Shown here: in pieces, positions 57,361 to 64,000 of the stretch | Layout of the letters: each line of letters starts with the position of its first letter | How positions within the stretch are numbered: the first letter of the stretch is position 1 | Assembly: GCF_014904815.1 (NCBI RefSeq) | Contig: NZ_JACZFR010000032.1 | Span: 1 to 64,000, forward strand | DNA: 64,000 nt | Source of the DNA: Microbulbifer taiwanensis | Lineage (GTDB): Bacteria > Pseudomonadota > Gammaproteobacteria > Pseudomonadales > Cellvibrionaceae | Reading direction: 5' to 3' | The notes under the pieces: model-generated | Seen by the model: the letters and a program-made list of their open reading frames with translations, nothing else | The model's database searches: none | Told to the model about the DNA's origin: nothing | Made by a program: the position numbers and the translations under genes

Positions 57361-57783
57361 TCAGCCGCAATCGGCTTCGGCACAGCCCATTTCCGCCAAA
57401 ACGGCGCGGATCTTCTCCGCCTCGACGGCCAGCTGCTCCGCTTCCGCTGGCTGCTGCAGGGAGAAATCGAAGTCCGCCAGCGCATCCACCGGTATCAGGT
57501 GCATATGAGTGTGGGGCACTTCCAGGCCCGCGACCATCACCCCTACCCGTTTGGGCGAGTAGACCGCCTTCAGTCCCTTGGCGACCTTCTGCGCCACCAG
57601 CATCAGGTGCGCGGCCAGGTCCGCCGGTACATCGTCCCAGTGGTTCACCTCCTCCACAGGGATCACCAGACAGTGGCCCGGCTTGATCGGGGCTATGGTC
57701 ATGATGGCCACGGCCCTGTCGTCGCGCCATACAAAATGCCCGGGCAGGTCGCCGTTGATGATCTGGGTAAAAATGCTCGCCAT
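57361..57783 (-). CDS. HIT family nucleotide hydrolase/transferase
   Basis: A 140-residue histidine-triad protein. The triad HTHMHLIPV is in place and the N-terminal MASIFTQIINGDLPGHFVW and GHCLVIPVEEVNHW match the HINT/Hit branch. Such proteins hydrolyse AMP-linked conjugates. The C-terminal tail ends CAEADCG with two cysteines beyond the core. It lies upstream of the DUF2807 gene on the same strand with 146 bases between. Confidence 0.92.
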   Translation of the reverse strand: MASIFTQIINGDLPGHFVWRDDRAVAIMTIAPIKPGHCLVIPVEEVNHWDDVPADLAAHLMLVAQKVAKGLKAVYSPKRVGVMVAGLEVPHTHMHLIPVDALADFDFSLQQPAEAEQLAVEAEKIRAVLAEMGCAEADCG

Positions 57784-58213
57784 GGATAGCCTCGATAATC
57801 TACAAGGGTTGGAATTTTTCGACTGTGGAGTCTAACAGTTTGGGAGAAAAGCGCATCACGCCAGGCAGCGATCAACGCGCATAACGGGTCCGCGATTTCA
57901 CACTTCATCACATTATTCTTCGCCTTTACACGCTAAACAACTGAATGCAAAAGGGATAGAACCCCCCCGCAATCAGAGAACCTCAGTGAGCGCAAAAAGT
58001 TGTGACGGGCTTCTGATGACAACCTGTCGAACAAGATGACAATTTTCTTAAACTGCGTTGGCAGCGGATAGCTTATGCCTTAGGCTCGACCCCCAATTAA
58101 AGAGGTACCGCCATTGAGCCACGGCACGAAGTATCCTTTTGCCATCTGATCACTTTTCGGCTCTGCGGGAAATATATTTACCCAGTGTTAACTTCTCGTC
58201 GGGGGGAAGCGAT
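57784..58213. other. Divergent intergenic region of the HIT and globin-like genes
   Basis: About 430 bases, relatively AT-rich. It contains two TGACAA copies (58015-58045 region) and an A/T-rich stretch GGGAAATATATTTACCC near 58167 that forms a short palindrome upstream of the globin-like gene. A GGGGGGAAG ribosome binding site precedes that gene. No gene is credible. Confidence 0.5.
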
Positions 58214-58573
58214 ATGAAGAGCCTGTTGGATCAGGTCGGCGGCGCCCAGGTCGTCAACCGCACAGTCGGGGAATTCTACCAGGCCATAGGCCGCCATCTC
58301 TCCAGTTTCGAAGCCTGCGATCACCAGAAGCAGCAGAACCGCCAGGCCCAGTTTCTCAATCACGCCTTCTCTTCGCAGCCGGAGCCGGTCCGCAGCAGCC
58401 GCGCCAGCTTTCTCGCCCGCGGCCTCAATCCGGCCCTGTTCGAGGCTCTACTGGAGTATCTCGAGGCGCGCCTGGTGGAGTTGGGCTTCTCCTGGCAGCT
58501 GAGCAATCACCTGGTGGAAACCGCCGGCAACCTCTACGGCGACTGCGAGCAGGACCTCTCCATCGCCTGCTGA
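58214..58573 (+). CDS. Truncated-globin-like protein lacking the proximal histidine
   Basis: A 119-residue protein aligning by eye with group 1 truncated hemoglobins: SLLDQVGGAQVVNRTVGEFY matches the A-B helices including the B10 Tyr, QAQFLNHAFSS the E helix and following GG turn (here SS), and FEALLEYLEARLVELGF the G helix. Where heme-binding members have the F8 proximal His (pattern QVHQGRGIT), this protein has ASFLARGLN, so Phe replaces His. A non-heme or sensor role is therefore likely. The ATG at 58214 has GGGGGGAAG upstream; earlier in-frame codons lack a start signal. Confidence 0.68.
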   Translation: MKSLLDQVGGAQVVNRTVGEFYQAIGRHLSSFEACDHQKQQNRQAQFLNHAFSSQPEPVRSSRASFLARGLNPALFEALLEYLEARLVELGFSWQLSNHLVETAGNLYGDCEQDLSIAC

Positions 58574-58714
58574 CCGCCACCACTCTCCCGGGCCGCCGGT
58601 TGCGACTCGGGGGACCACTCAATACAATGGGCCCCTCGCAGCCTTTACCCCCCGTTTGCTACCGCATCCGGTAAGCGCTACTTCACTCACCTTCCTTGTT
58701 CCCTGAGAGAATTC

Positions 58715-59179
58715 ATGAAGATTGCCAACCACTCCGTAGTGGAAATGCACTACACCCTGAAAGACGCCGACGGTACCGTCATCGACTCTTCCGCCGACAG
58801 CGAGCCGCTCAAGTACCTGCAGGGTGTGGGCAATATCATTCCCGGCCTGGAGAAGGAGATGCTGGAAAAAGCTGCCGGCGACAAGTTCACCGCGGTAATC
58901 CAGCCGGAAGAGGCCTACGGCGCACAGAACCCGGAGCTGATCCAGACCCTGCCGCGCAGCGCCTTCGGCGGCGTGGAAGAACTGGAAGTGGGCATGGCGT
59001 TCCGCGCCCAGAGCACCGAGGGACAGCCGATCGAAGTCGAAATCATCGATATCGATGGCGACAATGTCACCATCAATGGCAACCACCCGCTGGCCGGCGT
59101 GGAACTGCACTTCGATATCGAAGTGGTTTCCGTGCGTGAAGCCACTCCTGAAGAGATCGATCACGGCCACGTGCACTGA
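58715..59179 (+). CDS. FKBP-type peptidyl-prolyl isomerase, SlyD/SlpA-like
   Basis: A 154-residue FKBP with an inserted IF chaperone domain: FKBP parts VEMHYTLKDADGTVIDSS and GNIIPGLEKEMLEKAAGD, then the insert around residues 70-125 (AYGAQNPELIQ and GMAFRAQ). It catalyses prolyl isomerisation and binds unfolded chains. The long His/Cys-rich metal-binding tail of SlyD is absent apart from a short GHVH end, so it is closer to SlpA-like forms. It is a single gene with GAGAG upstream. Confidence 0.93.
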   Translation: MKIANHSVVEMHYTLKDADGTVIDSSADSEPLKYLQGVGNIIPGLEKEMLEKAAGDKFTAVIQPEEAYGAQNPELIQTLPRSAFGGVEELEVGMAFRAQSTEGQPIEVEIIDIDGDNVTINGNHPLAGVELHFDIEVVSVREATPEEIDHGHVH

Positions 59180-59346
59180 TCTGTTCGACAACGGGCGCGG
59201 CTCATGGCCGCGCCCGTCCCGTCCTCGACACCTATGTTACCGATACTTCCATCCTCCCTCTTTGTGCGCGGGTTCCCCGACATGCCAATCCGCTTCCCCT
59301 AAGATGCCCCGCGCCAAAATGGCCGGAAATACATTGGAGAGCGAGA

Positions 59347-62106
59347 ATGCGTGCACTGCTGTTGGGGATACTGCTGGGACTGTCAATTAGCGGCTGCGGC
59401 GGTGGCGGTGGCGGTGGCGACGACAGCACGGCGACAGAAACTGAGCAGTCTCAATCGAACAGCGGCAGTGGCGACACCTCGGCAGGAGACGACACCGGGG
59501 GAGATACAGGGCAGGATACCGATAAATCTGCGCTGGACCAGGCCCTGCAAAGCGGCGACAGCAGTGGCCTGCAGAGCCCCACAACCCTGCTGGCACAGGC
59601 CCTCGCCGAAATCGACAGGCTGGAGGCCTTCCAGCGCGACCTGATCACCGGTACCAGTATCGGTGGCGCCCTCAGTTACCCGGTGCCGCGCAGTAGCCAC
59701 TTTATCAGCGCCGCTTACGGCGACGGCGTGCCGATACTGCGCGGCAGCCACAGCGGCAAGCCGCTGGCCAGCGCGGTGGAGATAGAGGGCGAGCGCGGCG
59801 CCGGCATAGGATTTGAGTTTTACCGCCCCGAGTCGACTGCCAGCGGCCTGGACGCCTTCGCCGCCGGCCTGCTGCGCTGGCTGGCCGGGGATCGGCTGCC
59901 CGCAGGCCTGGCACTGGCGGGCATCGACGCAACGGATCTGGACAGTTGGCTGGCGCAGCAATTTCCCGACAGTACTACCACCCACTGCCCCGCCGGACTG
60001 GCGCCGGAATGCCTGGACGGCGCCCAGGTGCTGCTGATCAGCGACAGAACCACCGACGGCGATGGAAGTGCCCTGCAGGATCTGGTGGCATCGGCGCGCG
60101 AGCGCGGCATCGGCACCATTTATATCCACACTCGCGGCTGGAACAGCGACCCGCTGGGCGATGCGCTGCTGGCACAGTTCAGCCTGTCCCGCGGCGACTA
60201 CCCGGGCAACTATTTTGTCGAAGACTCCCTCGACTGGCCCGGCAGCGACGCCATGCTGGACGCCATGCAGGCCAACAACGCTATCAAAACCGCGCTGCTG
60301 CACTTTGAGGCTCAGGATTTCTCCATCGACTGGAGTGCCTGCACGAAAAGTGTGGGCAAGACCGAGTGCGACCAGTTACCGGATCTTCGCGCCGCCCTGC
60401 TGGACGGCGCCGGCGAACTGCGCGGTATGCTGGCGGCCCTGGACAGTCGCGGACAACCCCTGTTCGAGCAACGCGGTCGGCGCCTGATGAAACTGCTGGT
60501 ATTGCTCGGCGACCTGTGGCGGCGGGAGATCCACTACCCGATGCGGAAGGAAACTGCCGCCACCATCGACTTTATGCAGGCCCTCTTCGCCGACTACAGC
60601 GTGCACTACCTGCGCGACGTCCAGCAGGCGCAGCAAGACCTGGGCAGTTTCAGCGACAGGCTGTCGACCGAGCCGCAGACAGCCCGCCGCCAGATCAGCC
60701 TACAATTGCGCGGCGACCACTTCACTGCCCTGGGCGCCTACCTGCCACCCGGCCAGGTGCTGCGTGTCACCCGCAACGATAACAGCGCCGCCGAACTGGC
60801 CCTGCGCATCAACACCCAGCGCACCGGTTCCACCCGCCTGTGGGACGAGTATTCCCGTCCCCGCTTCCTGGCCAGCCCGTCGATTCCGCTGGCCAGCGGG
60901 CAGACGGTTGCCGTCACCTCACCCTATGGCGGCACGCTGCAGCTGGTGCACAGCAGCGCCCCCGACCCTGTCTCCGTCAGCCTGACAGTCGAGGGCGCGG
61001 CGCAACACCCGTACCTGCAGTACGCGGATGATATGGACCAGATGGCCTTTGCCGCAGCCCTGCAGGCCAGCTCGCTCAGCTGGGCAGAGATCCGCAGCCC
61101 CTTCGCCGAAATCCACTCGCTGCGCCAGCGTCTGAACGAGTCCATCAACGACTCCCGCTACGCTGGCAGCAGCGCGGCCTTCCTGGACGACCTGTTCGAA
61201 TATGTGCTGCGCGACGCCTACACCCTGGCCGGCTTCCAGGGGGATGGTGTCGAACTGGCGCCCGCCGTGGCCCAGCGCTGCGATATGCTCGGCTGGGACT
61301 GCGCCAGTCCCGACATCCACGGCCTGCCGGCAGTGCAACATATCAACGTGGACCTCTTCGCCCACTGCGGCGCCGGCTGCAGCGGCAACCCTTACGACCA
61401 GTCGTGGCCGCTGGATCCCTACGGCTGGGGCGAGAGCCACGAACTGGGCCACAATCTGCAGCGCGCGCGCCTGAAGATCCACGGCGGTCGCAGCGGCGAG
61501 GTCTCCAACAATATATTCCCACTGCACAAGAACTGGCGCCTGCGCACCGAGCGCAGCGAGGATCTCGCCAGTAGCCGCATCGCCTACCGCAGTGCCTTCG
61601 ACACCCTGAGGGCTGGAGCCGCCAGTGCGACCCCCTACCAGGTCGCCTACGACGCCATTTGGGCCGACAGCAGCTACGCCGCCGACAACGGCGAGCGCAT
61701 GGCCTTCTACGCCCAGCTGCCGCAGCTGTGGCGGGAGATCACTGCGGTGGACAGCCAGGGCTGGGATATATTCACCCTGCTGTACCTGTCCGAGCGCCAG
61801 TTCGACCGGCTGGACGCGGAAAGCTGGAATTCCGCCAGAAGCAAATTCGGCATGGGTGCCTTTGCCGACAAGCCGGCGCTGACCGGCAACGAGTTCATGC
61901 TGCTGCAGACCAGCTTCCTGAGCGGCCGCGACCTGCGCCCGCTGTGGGATACATGGGGCGTGGACTACGGCAGCGACACCGCCGCCCAACTGGATGCCCT
62001 GGCCCTGCCAGCGCAGGAGAAAGTGATCTGGGTGGGTCCGGACAGCAACGACTGGGGCCAGATAGAAAAAGTCGCGATCCGCGAAGATATGGTCTGGCCC
62101 TTCTGA
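59347..62106 (+). CDS. impA: ImpA-like M60-family metalloprotease, predicted lipoprotein
   Basis: A 919-residue protein close in length to the Pseudomonas immunomodulating metalloprotease ImpA (about 920). The N-terminus carries a lipobox (SISGC, Cys 17) followed by a Gly/Asp/Ser-rich linker; then an ImpA N-terminal domain and the peptidase M60 domain. The zinc motif is HELGHN near residue 698, in GWGESHELGHNLQRAR, and SNNIFPLHKNWR follows. M60 enzymes cleave mucin-type O-glycoproteins. Here the lipid anchor suggests a cell-surface form used on environmental glycoproteins. Confidence 0.9.
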   Translation: MRALLLGILLGLSISGCGGGGGGGDDSTATETEQSQSNSGSGDTSAGDDTGGDTGQDTDKSALDQALQSGDSSGLQSPTTLLAQALAEIDRLEAFQRDLITGTSIGGALSYPVPRSSHFISAAYGDGVPILRGSHSGKPLASAVEIEGERGAGIGFEFYRPESTASGLDAFAAGLLRWLAGDRLPAGLALAGIDATDLDSWLAQQFPDSTTTHCPAGLAPECLDGAQVLLISDRTTDGDGSALQDLVASARERGIGTIYIHTRGWNSDPLGDALLAQFSLSRGDYPGNYFVEDSLDWPGSDAMLDAMQANNAIKTALLHFEAQDFSIDWSACTKSVGKTECDQLPDLRAALLDGAGELRGMLAALDSRGQPLFEQRGRRLMKLLVLLGDLWRREIHYPMRKETAATIDFMQALFADYSVHYLRDVQQAQQDLGSFSDRLSTEPQTARRQISLQLRGDHFTALGAYLPPGQVLRVTRNDNSAAELALRINTQRTGSTRLWDEYSRPRFLASPSIPLASGQTVAVTSPYGGTLQLVHSSAPDPVSVSLTVEGAAQHPYLQYADDMDQMAFAAALQASSLSWAEIRSPFAEIHSLRQRLNESINDSRYAGSSAAFLDDLFEYVLRDAYTLAGFQGDGVELAPAVAQRCDMLGWDCASPDIHGLPAVQHINVDLFAHCGAGCSGNPYDQSWPLDPYGWGESHELGHNLQRARLKIHGGRSGEVSNNIFPLHKNWRLRTERSEDLASSRIAYRSAFDTLRAGAASATPYQVAYDAIWADSSYAADNGERMAFYAQLPQLWREITAVDSQGWDIFTLLYLSERQFDRLDAESWNSARSKFGMGAFADKPALTGNEFMLLQTSFLSGRDLRPLWDTWGVDYGSDTAAQLDALALPAQEKVIWVGPDSNDWGQIEKVAIREDMVWPF

Positions 62107-62174
62107 GCCAGCCACTCCACGGGCGGGCCGCAATCTCTGCTGCTATGGTGCACAGAAAGATCGCGGCCGCCGCC

Positions 62175-62630
62175 ATGCGCAAACACCCGCCAATGCCAGG
62201 GAAACTTCCCGACAAAATTGTCCTGTTCGACAGCCAGTGCAATCTCTGCAACGGCTGGAGCCGCTTCCTCTTGCGCCGCGACAGGGACGCCATTTTTACC
62301 CTCTGCCGTGTACAATCCCCCGCCGGCCAGCGACTGCTGCAGAGACTGGGCCTGCCGCTGGAACGCTATGAAACCGTTATCTACCTGGAGCGCCACCACC
62401 GCCAGCTGGTGGCCTACCACCGCAGCGAAGCCGCGCTGCGTGTGATGGCGCAGTTGCCGGCGCCCTGGCGCCTGCTGCGCTGGCTGCGCGCAATTCCCTT
62501 GCCGCTCAGGGACTCTGTATACGATCTGGTGGCGCGCAACCGCTACCGGCTGTTCGGCAAGAGACCCAGCTGCAGGCTGCCAGCACCCGGTGAGCGACAC
62601 AGATTTTTGGAAGAGACAGATGTTGAGTGA
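62175..62630 (+). CDS. DCC-family thiol-disulfide oxidoreductase-like protein (DUF393)
   Basis: A protein of about 151 residues. The family signature DxxCxxC is present as FDSQCNLCNGW near residue 18, followed by FTLCRVQSPAGQRLLQRLGL and a membrane-proximal RYRLFGKR end. DCC proteins are predicted redox proteins of unknown role. Start uncertain: ATGs at 62145, 62175 and 62193 are in frame. It follows impA by less than 100 bases and its end overlaps the start of tcdA by 11 bases, suggesting co-translation. Confidence 0.82.
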   Translation: MRKHPPMPGKLPDKIVLFDSQCNLCNGWSRFLLRRDRDAIFTLCRVQSPAGQRLLQRLGLPLERYETVIYLERHHRQLVAYHRSEAALRVMAQLPAPWRLLRWLRAIPLPLRDSVYDLVARNRYRLFGKRPSCRLPAPGERHRFLEETDVE

Positions 62631-63411
62631 CCAGTACCTGCAACGCTTTGGCGGCATAGCCCGACTCTACGGCCGCGATGCCCTGGACAAGCTGTACAAC
62701 GCCCACTTCGTTGTCATCGGCATCGGCGGCGTCGGCAGCTGGACCGCCGAGGCGCTGGCCAGAAGCGGCGCCGGACACATAACCCTGATCGACCTGGACG
62801 ATGTCTGCATCACCAACAGCAACCGCCAGAGCCACGCACTGGCGGATACCATCGGCCGCATCAAGGTGGACGTGATGGCGGAGCGACTGCGGCAGATCAA
62901 CCCGGAAATCGCCGTGCACACCGAGGAGGAGTTTGTCGCCGCGGACAATTTCGCCGAACTGCTCGACCCGGACAAGAGGTCCATCGATATCGTTATCGAC
63001 GCCATTGATGCGGCGCGGGTCAAGGCGGCGCTGATCGCCTATTGCAAGGCGCGCAAGCTGCGCCTGATCACTGTCGGTTCCGCCGGCGGCAAGCGGGACC
63101 CTGGACGGATCGGCTGCGCAGACTTGGGCCGCACCATCAACGATCCGATGCTGGCCAAGGTGCGCAGCCACCTGTACCGCTTCCACAACTTCCAGAAATC
63201 GCGCAAGCGACAGTTCGGGGTGGACGCCATCTTTTCGACCGAACCCATGGTCTTTCCGCAGCCGGACGGCAGTGTCTGCCAGCAGAAGAGCGGCATGGAA
63301 GACGGGGTAAAGCTGGACTGCAGCGGCGGCTTCGGCGCCGCCACCATGGTCACCGGCAGCTTCGGTTTCGCGGCGGCCAGCCGCGGAATAGAGCGGCTGT
63401 TACAGAGATAA
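62620..63411 (+). CDS. tcdA: tRNA threonylcarbamoyladenosine dehydratase TcdA (CsdL)
   Basis: A 263-residue E1-like enzyme. The start LQRFGGIARLYGRDAL, the nucleotide-binding VIGIGGVGSWTAEALARSG, the IDLDDVCITNSNRQ adenylation segment and CSGGFGAATMVTGSFGF are all TcdA hallmarks. It cyclises t6A37 in ANN-reading tRNAs using ATP, and in E. coli it acts with the CsdA-CsdE sulfur pair. ATG 62620 has GGAAGAG upstream; a GTG at 62590 is an alternative. It converges with the cysteine desulfurase-SufE fusion, an arrangement that keeps the csdA/csdE/csdL set together. Confidence 0.95.
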   Translation: MLSDQYLQRFGGIARLYGRDALDKLYNAHFVVIGIGGVGSWTAEALARSGAGHITLIDLDDVCITNSNRQSHALADTIGRIKVDVMAERLRQINPEIAVHTEEEFVAADNFAELLDPDKRSIDIVIDAIDAARVKAALIAYCKARKLRLITVGSAGGKRDPGRIGCADLGRTINDPMLAKVRSHLYRFHNFQKSRKRQFGVDAIFSTEPMVFPQPDGSVCQQKSGMEDGVKLDCSGGFGAATMVTGSFGFAAASRGIERLLQR

Positions 63412-63434
63412 GGCTGACAGCCTCCGAAAGCTTC

Positions 63435-64000
63435 CTATCCGGAAACAAATGCGAGCGCCTGGCGCAGCAGTGCGTGGAAGCCGTTGCTGCGCGACCGGCT
63501 CAGGTGTTTTTCCAGCCCCAGGTCGGCAAACAGGCGGGGCAGGTCCAGCGCGCGAATCTCTTCCCCGCTGCAGCCGTCGATCTGCGACAACAGCAGCGCC
63601 CCCAGCCCCTTGACCACGCGGCTGTCACTGTCGAGTGCGAATAGGTGGCGACCACCCTGCTCCCGGTGCACCAGCCAGGCATCCGATTCGCAGCCGCGCA
63701 CCAGGTATTCGGGCTGGCGGATTCCCGGCTTGCCCGAAATCGATTTGCTCCAGCGCATCAGTTCGCGATAGCGGTCCTGCCAGTTGCGCTGGGCGGCCAG
63801 CCGCTCCAGCTGCAGCGCGGACAGATCATCGCCACTCCAGTCGCCCGCCTGCAATGGCGCGGCGGCCAGATTTTCCGTTTCCGTCGCCGTTTCCACCAGA
63901 TATTCGCGCAACGCCTCCACAAACAGCTGCACATTTTCCCAGGTGTTATAGGCGGCCAGGGAGGCGCGCACCGTCGCGGCAACGCCTGCGGCGCGGATCA
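63435..64000 (-). CDS. Cysteine desulfurase fused to SufE/CsdE (C-terminal part, runs off the window)
   Basis: The frame is open to the window edge. Its upstream part reads GVAATVRASLAAYNTWENV, the C-terminal end of a SufS/CsdA-type cysteine desulfurase. Without a stop it continues after a linker (ATETENLAAAPLQAGDW) into a complete SufE/CsdE domain: LERLAAQRNWQDRYRELMRW, GIRQPEYLVRGCESDAWL with the sulfur-accepting cysteine, and LDLPRLFADLGLEKHLSRSR. A GTG at 63969-63971 could start a separate SufE gene but lies inside the desulfurase motif. The enzyme should take sulfur from cysteine and pass it on internally. The PLP domain is outside the window. Confidence 0.85.
   Translation of the reverse strand, partial: IRAAGVAATVRASLAAYNTWENVQLFVEALREYLVETATETENLAAAPLQAGDWSGDDLSALQLERLAAQRNWQDRYRELMRWSKSISGKPGIRQPEYLVRGCESDAWLVHREQGGRHLFALDSDSRVVKGLGALLLSQIDGCSGEEIRALDLPRLFADLGLEKHLSRSRSNGFHALLRQALAFVSG

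Noticed and set aside
58139..58213. N-terminal extension of the globin-like protein
   Set aside because: The ATG at 58214 has a strong GGGGGGAAG upstream and starts at the family boundary.
63969..63971. GTG as start of an independent sufE gene
   Set aside because: It lies inside the conserved TVRASLAAYNT end of the desulfurase, has no ribosome binding site, and the frame is open upstream to the window edge.

Overview
The window is chromosomal DNA from a GC-rich (about 60%) gammaproteobacterium. The block nudC-fimL-nhaB-dnaQ-rnhA-methyltransferase-gloB-mltD-ppiD-hupB-lon-clpX-clpP-tig follows the order I recall from Pseudomonas aeruginosa. A FabY-type ketosynthase, a sulfide-detoxification locus and abundant hairpin repeats also suggest a marine relative of the Cellvibrionales (Microbulbifer-like). 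The genus is an inference.

Layout. 1-6300 is an accessory patch: a decayed IS3-family transposase end, a TPR gene that starts at the IS border, a SnoaL-like protein, a DJ-1/AraC regulator, a DUF899 protein, a small CPxC protein, a secreted HExxH protein, a cupin and an alpha/beta hydrolase. 6340-12682 is a BigR-type sulfide/persulfide locus. A split Blh pair (DUF442 phosphatase/rhodanese-like protein plus persulfide-dioxygenase-like MBL protein) and a SulP transporter are read leftward. bigR, two YeeE/YedE half-transporters and a second SulP are read rightward. A near-palindromic operator lies inside the divergent promoters. 12747-22872 holds a UvrD-like helicase, a lipoprotein/patatin pair, acuI, sohB, a membrane protein, nudC and fimL. 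23252-39144 is the conserved core: an nhaB gene with a structured leader, DNA replication genes, gloB, mltD and the proteostasis run ppiD-hupB-lon-clpX-clpP-tig, followed by tRNA-Leu(UAG). 39371-46799 carries fadBA with a PsrA/FadR-like operator, a PuuR-type regulator, fabY and a second DJ-1/AraC regulator. 46800-53624 has structured repeats, a methyltransferase, an IbpA-type small heat-shock protein with a sigma-32 promoter, thpR, a coiled-coil protein, an HPF-like protein, gorA and an orphan secreted protein preceded by a perfect CRP-type site. 53646-64000 holds ycjX-ycjF, a GSGD-repeat protein, a HIT protein, a globin-like protein lacking the proximal histidine, an FKBP, an ImpA-like M60 lipoprotein protease, a DCC protein, tcdA and, at the edge, a cysteine desulfurase fused to SufE/CsdE.

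How parts work together. The sulfide locus reads as sensor, sulfur import/export and persulfide oxidation. Lon, ClpXP, PpiD, trigger factor, IbpA and YcjX/F form a folding and stress theme, with sigma-32-like promoters visible at lon and ibpA. FadBA, FabY and AcuI handle fatty acids. TcdA and the CsdA-CsdE-like fusion face each other and match the Escherichia coli csdA/csdE/csdL functional unit.

The most noteworthy items are the desulfurase-SufE fusion, the His-less truncated globin, the 90-bp three-hairpin repeat bounded by AATGCGG with a local heptamer expansion, the nhaB leader, and the split bigR locus with two SulP genes. I saw no CRISPR array, prophage or clearly new multigene system.
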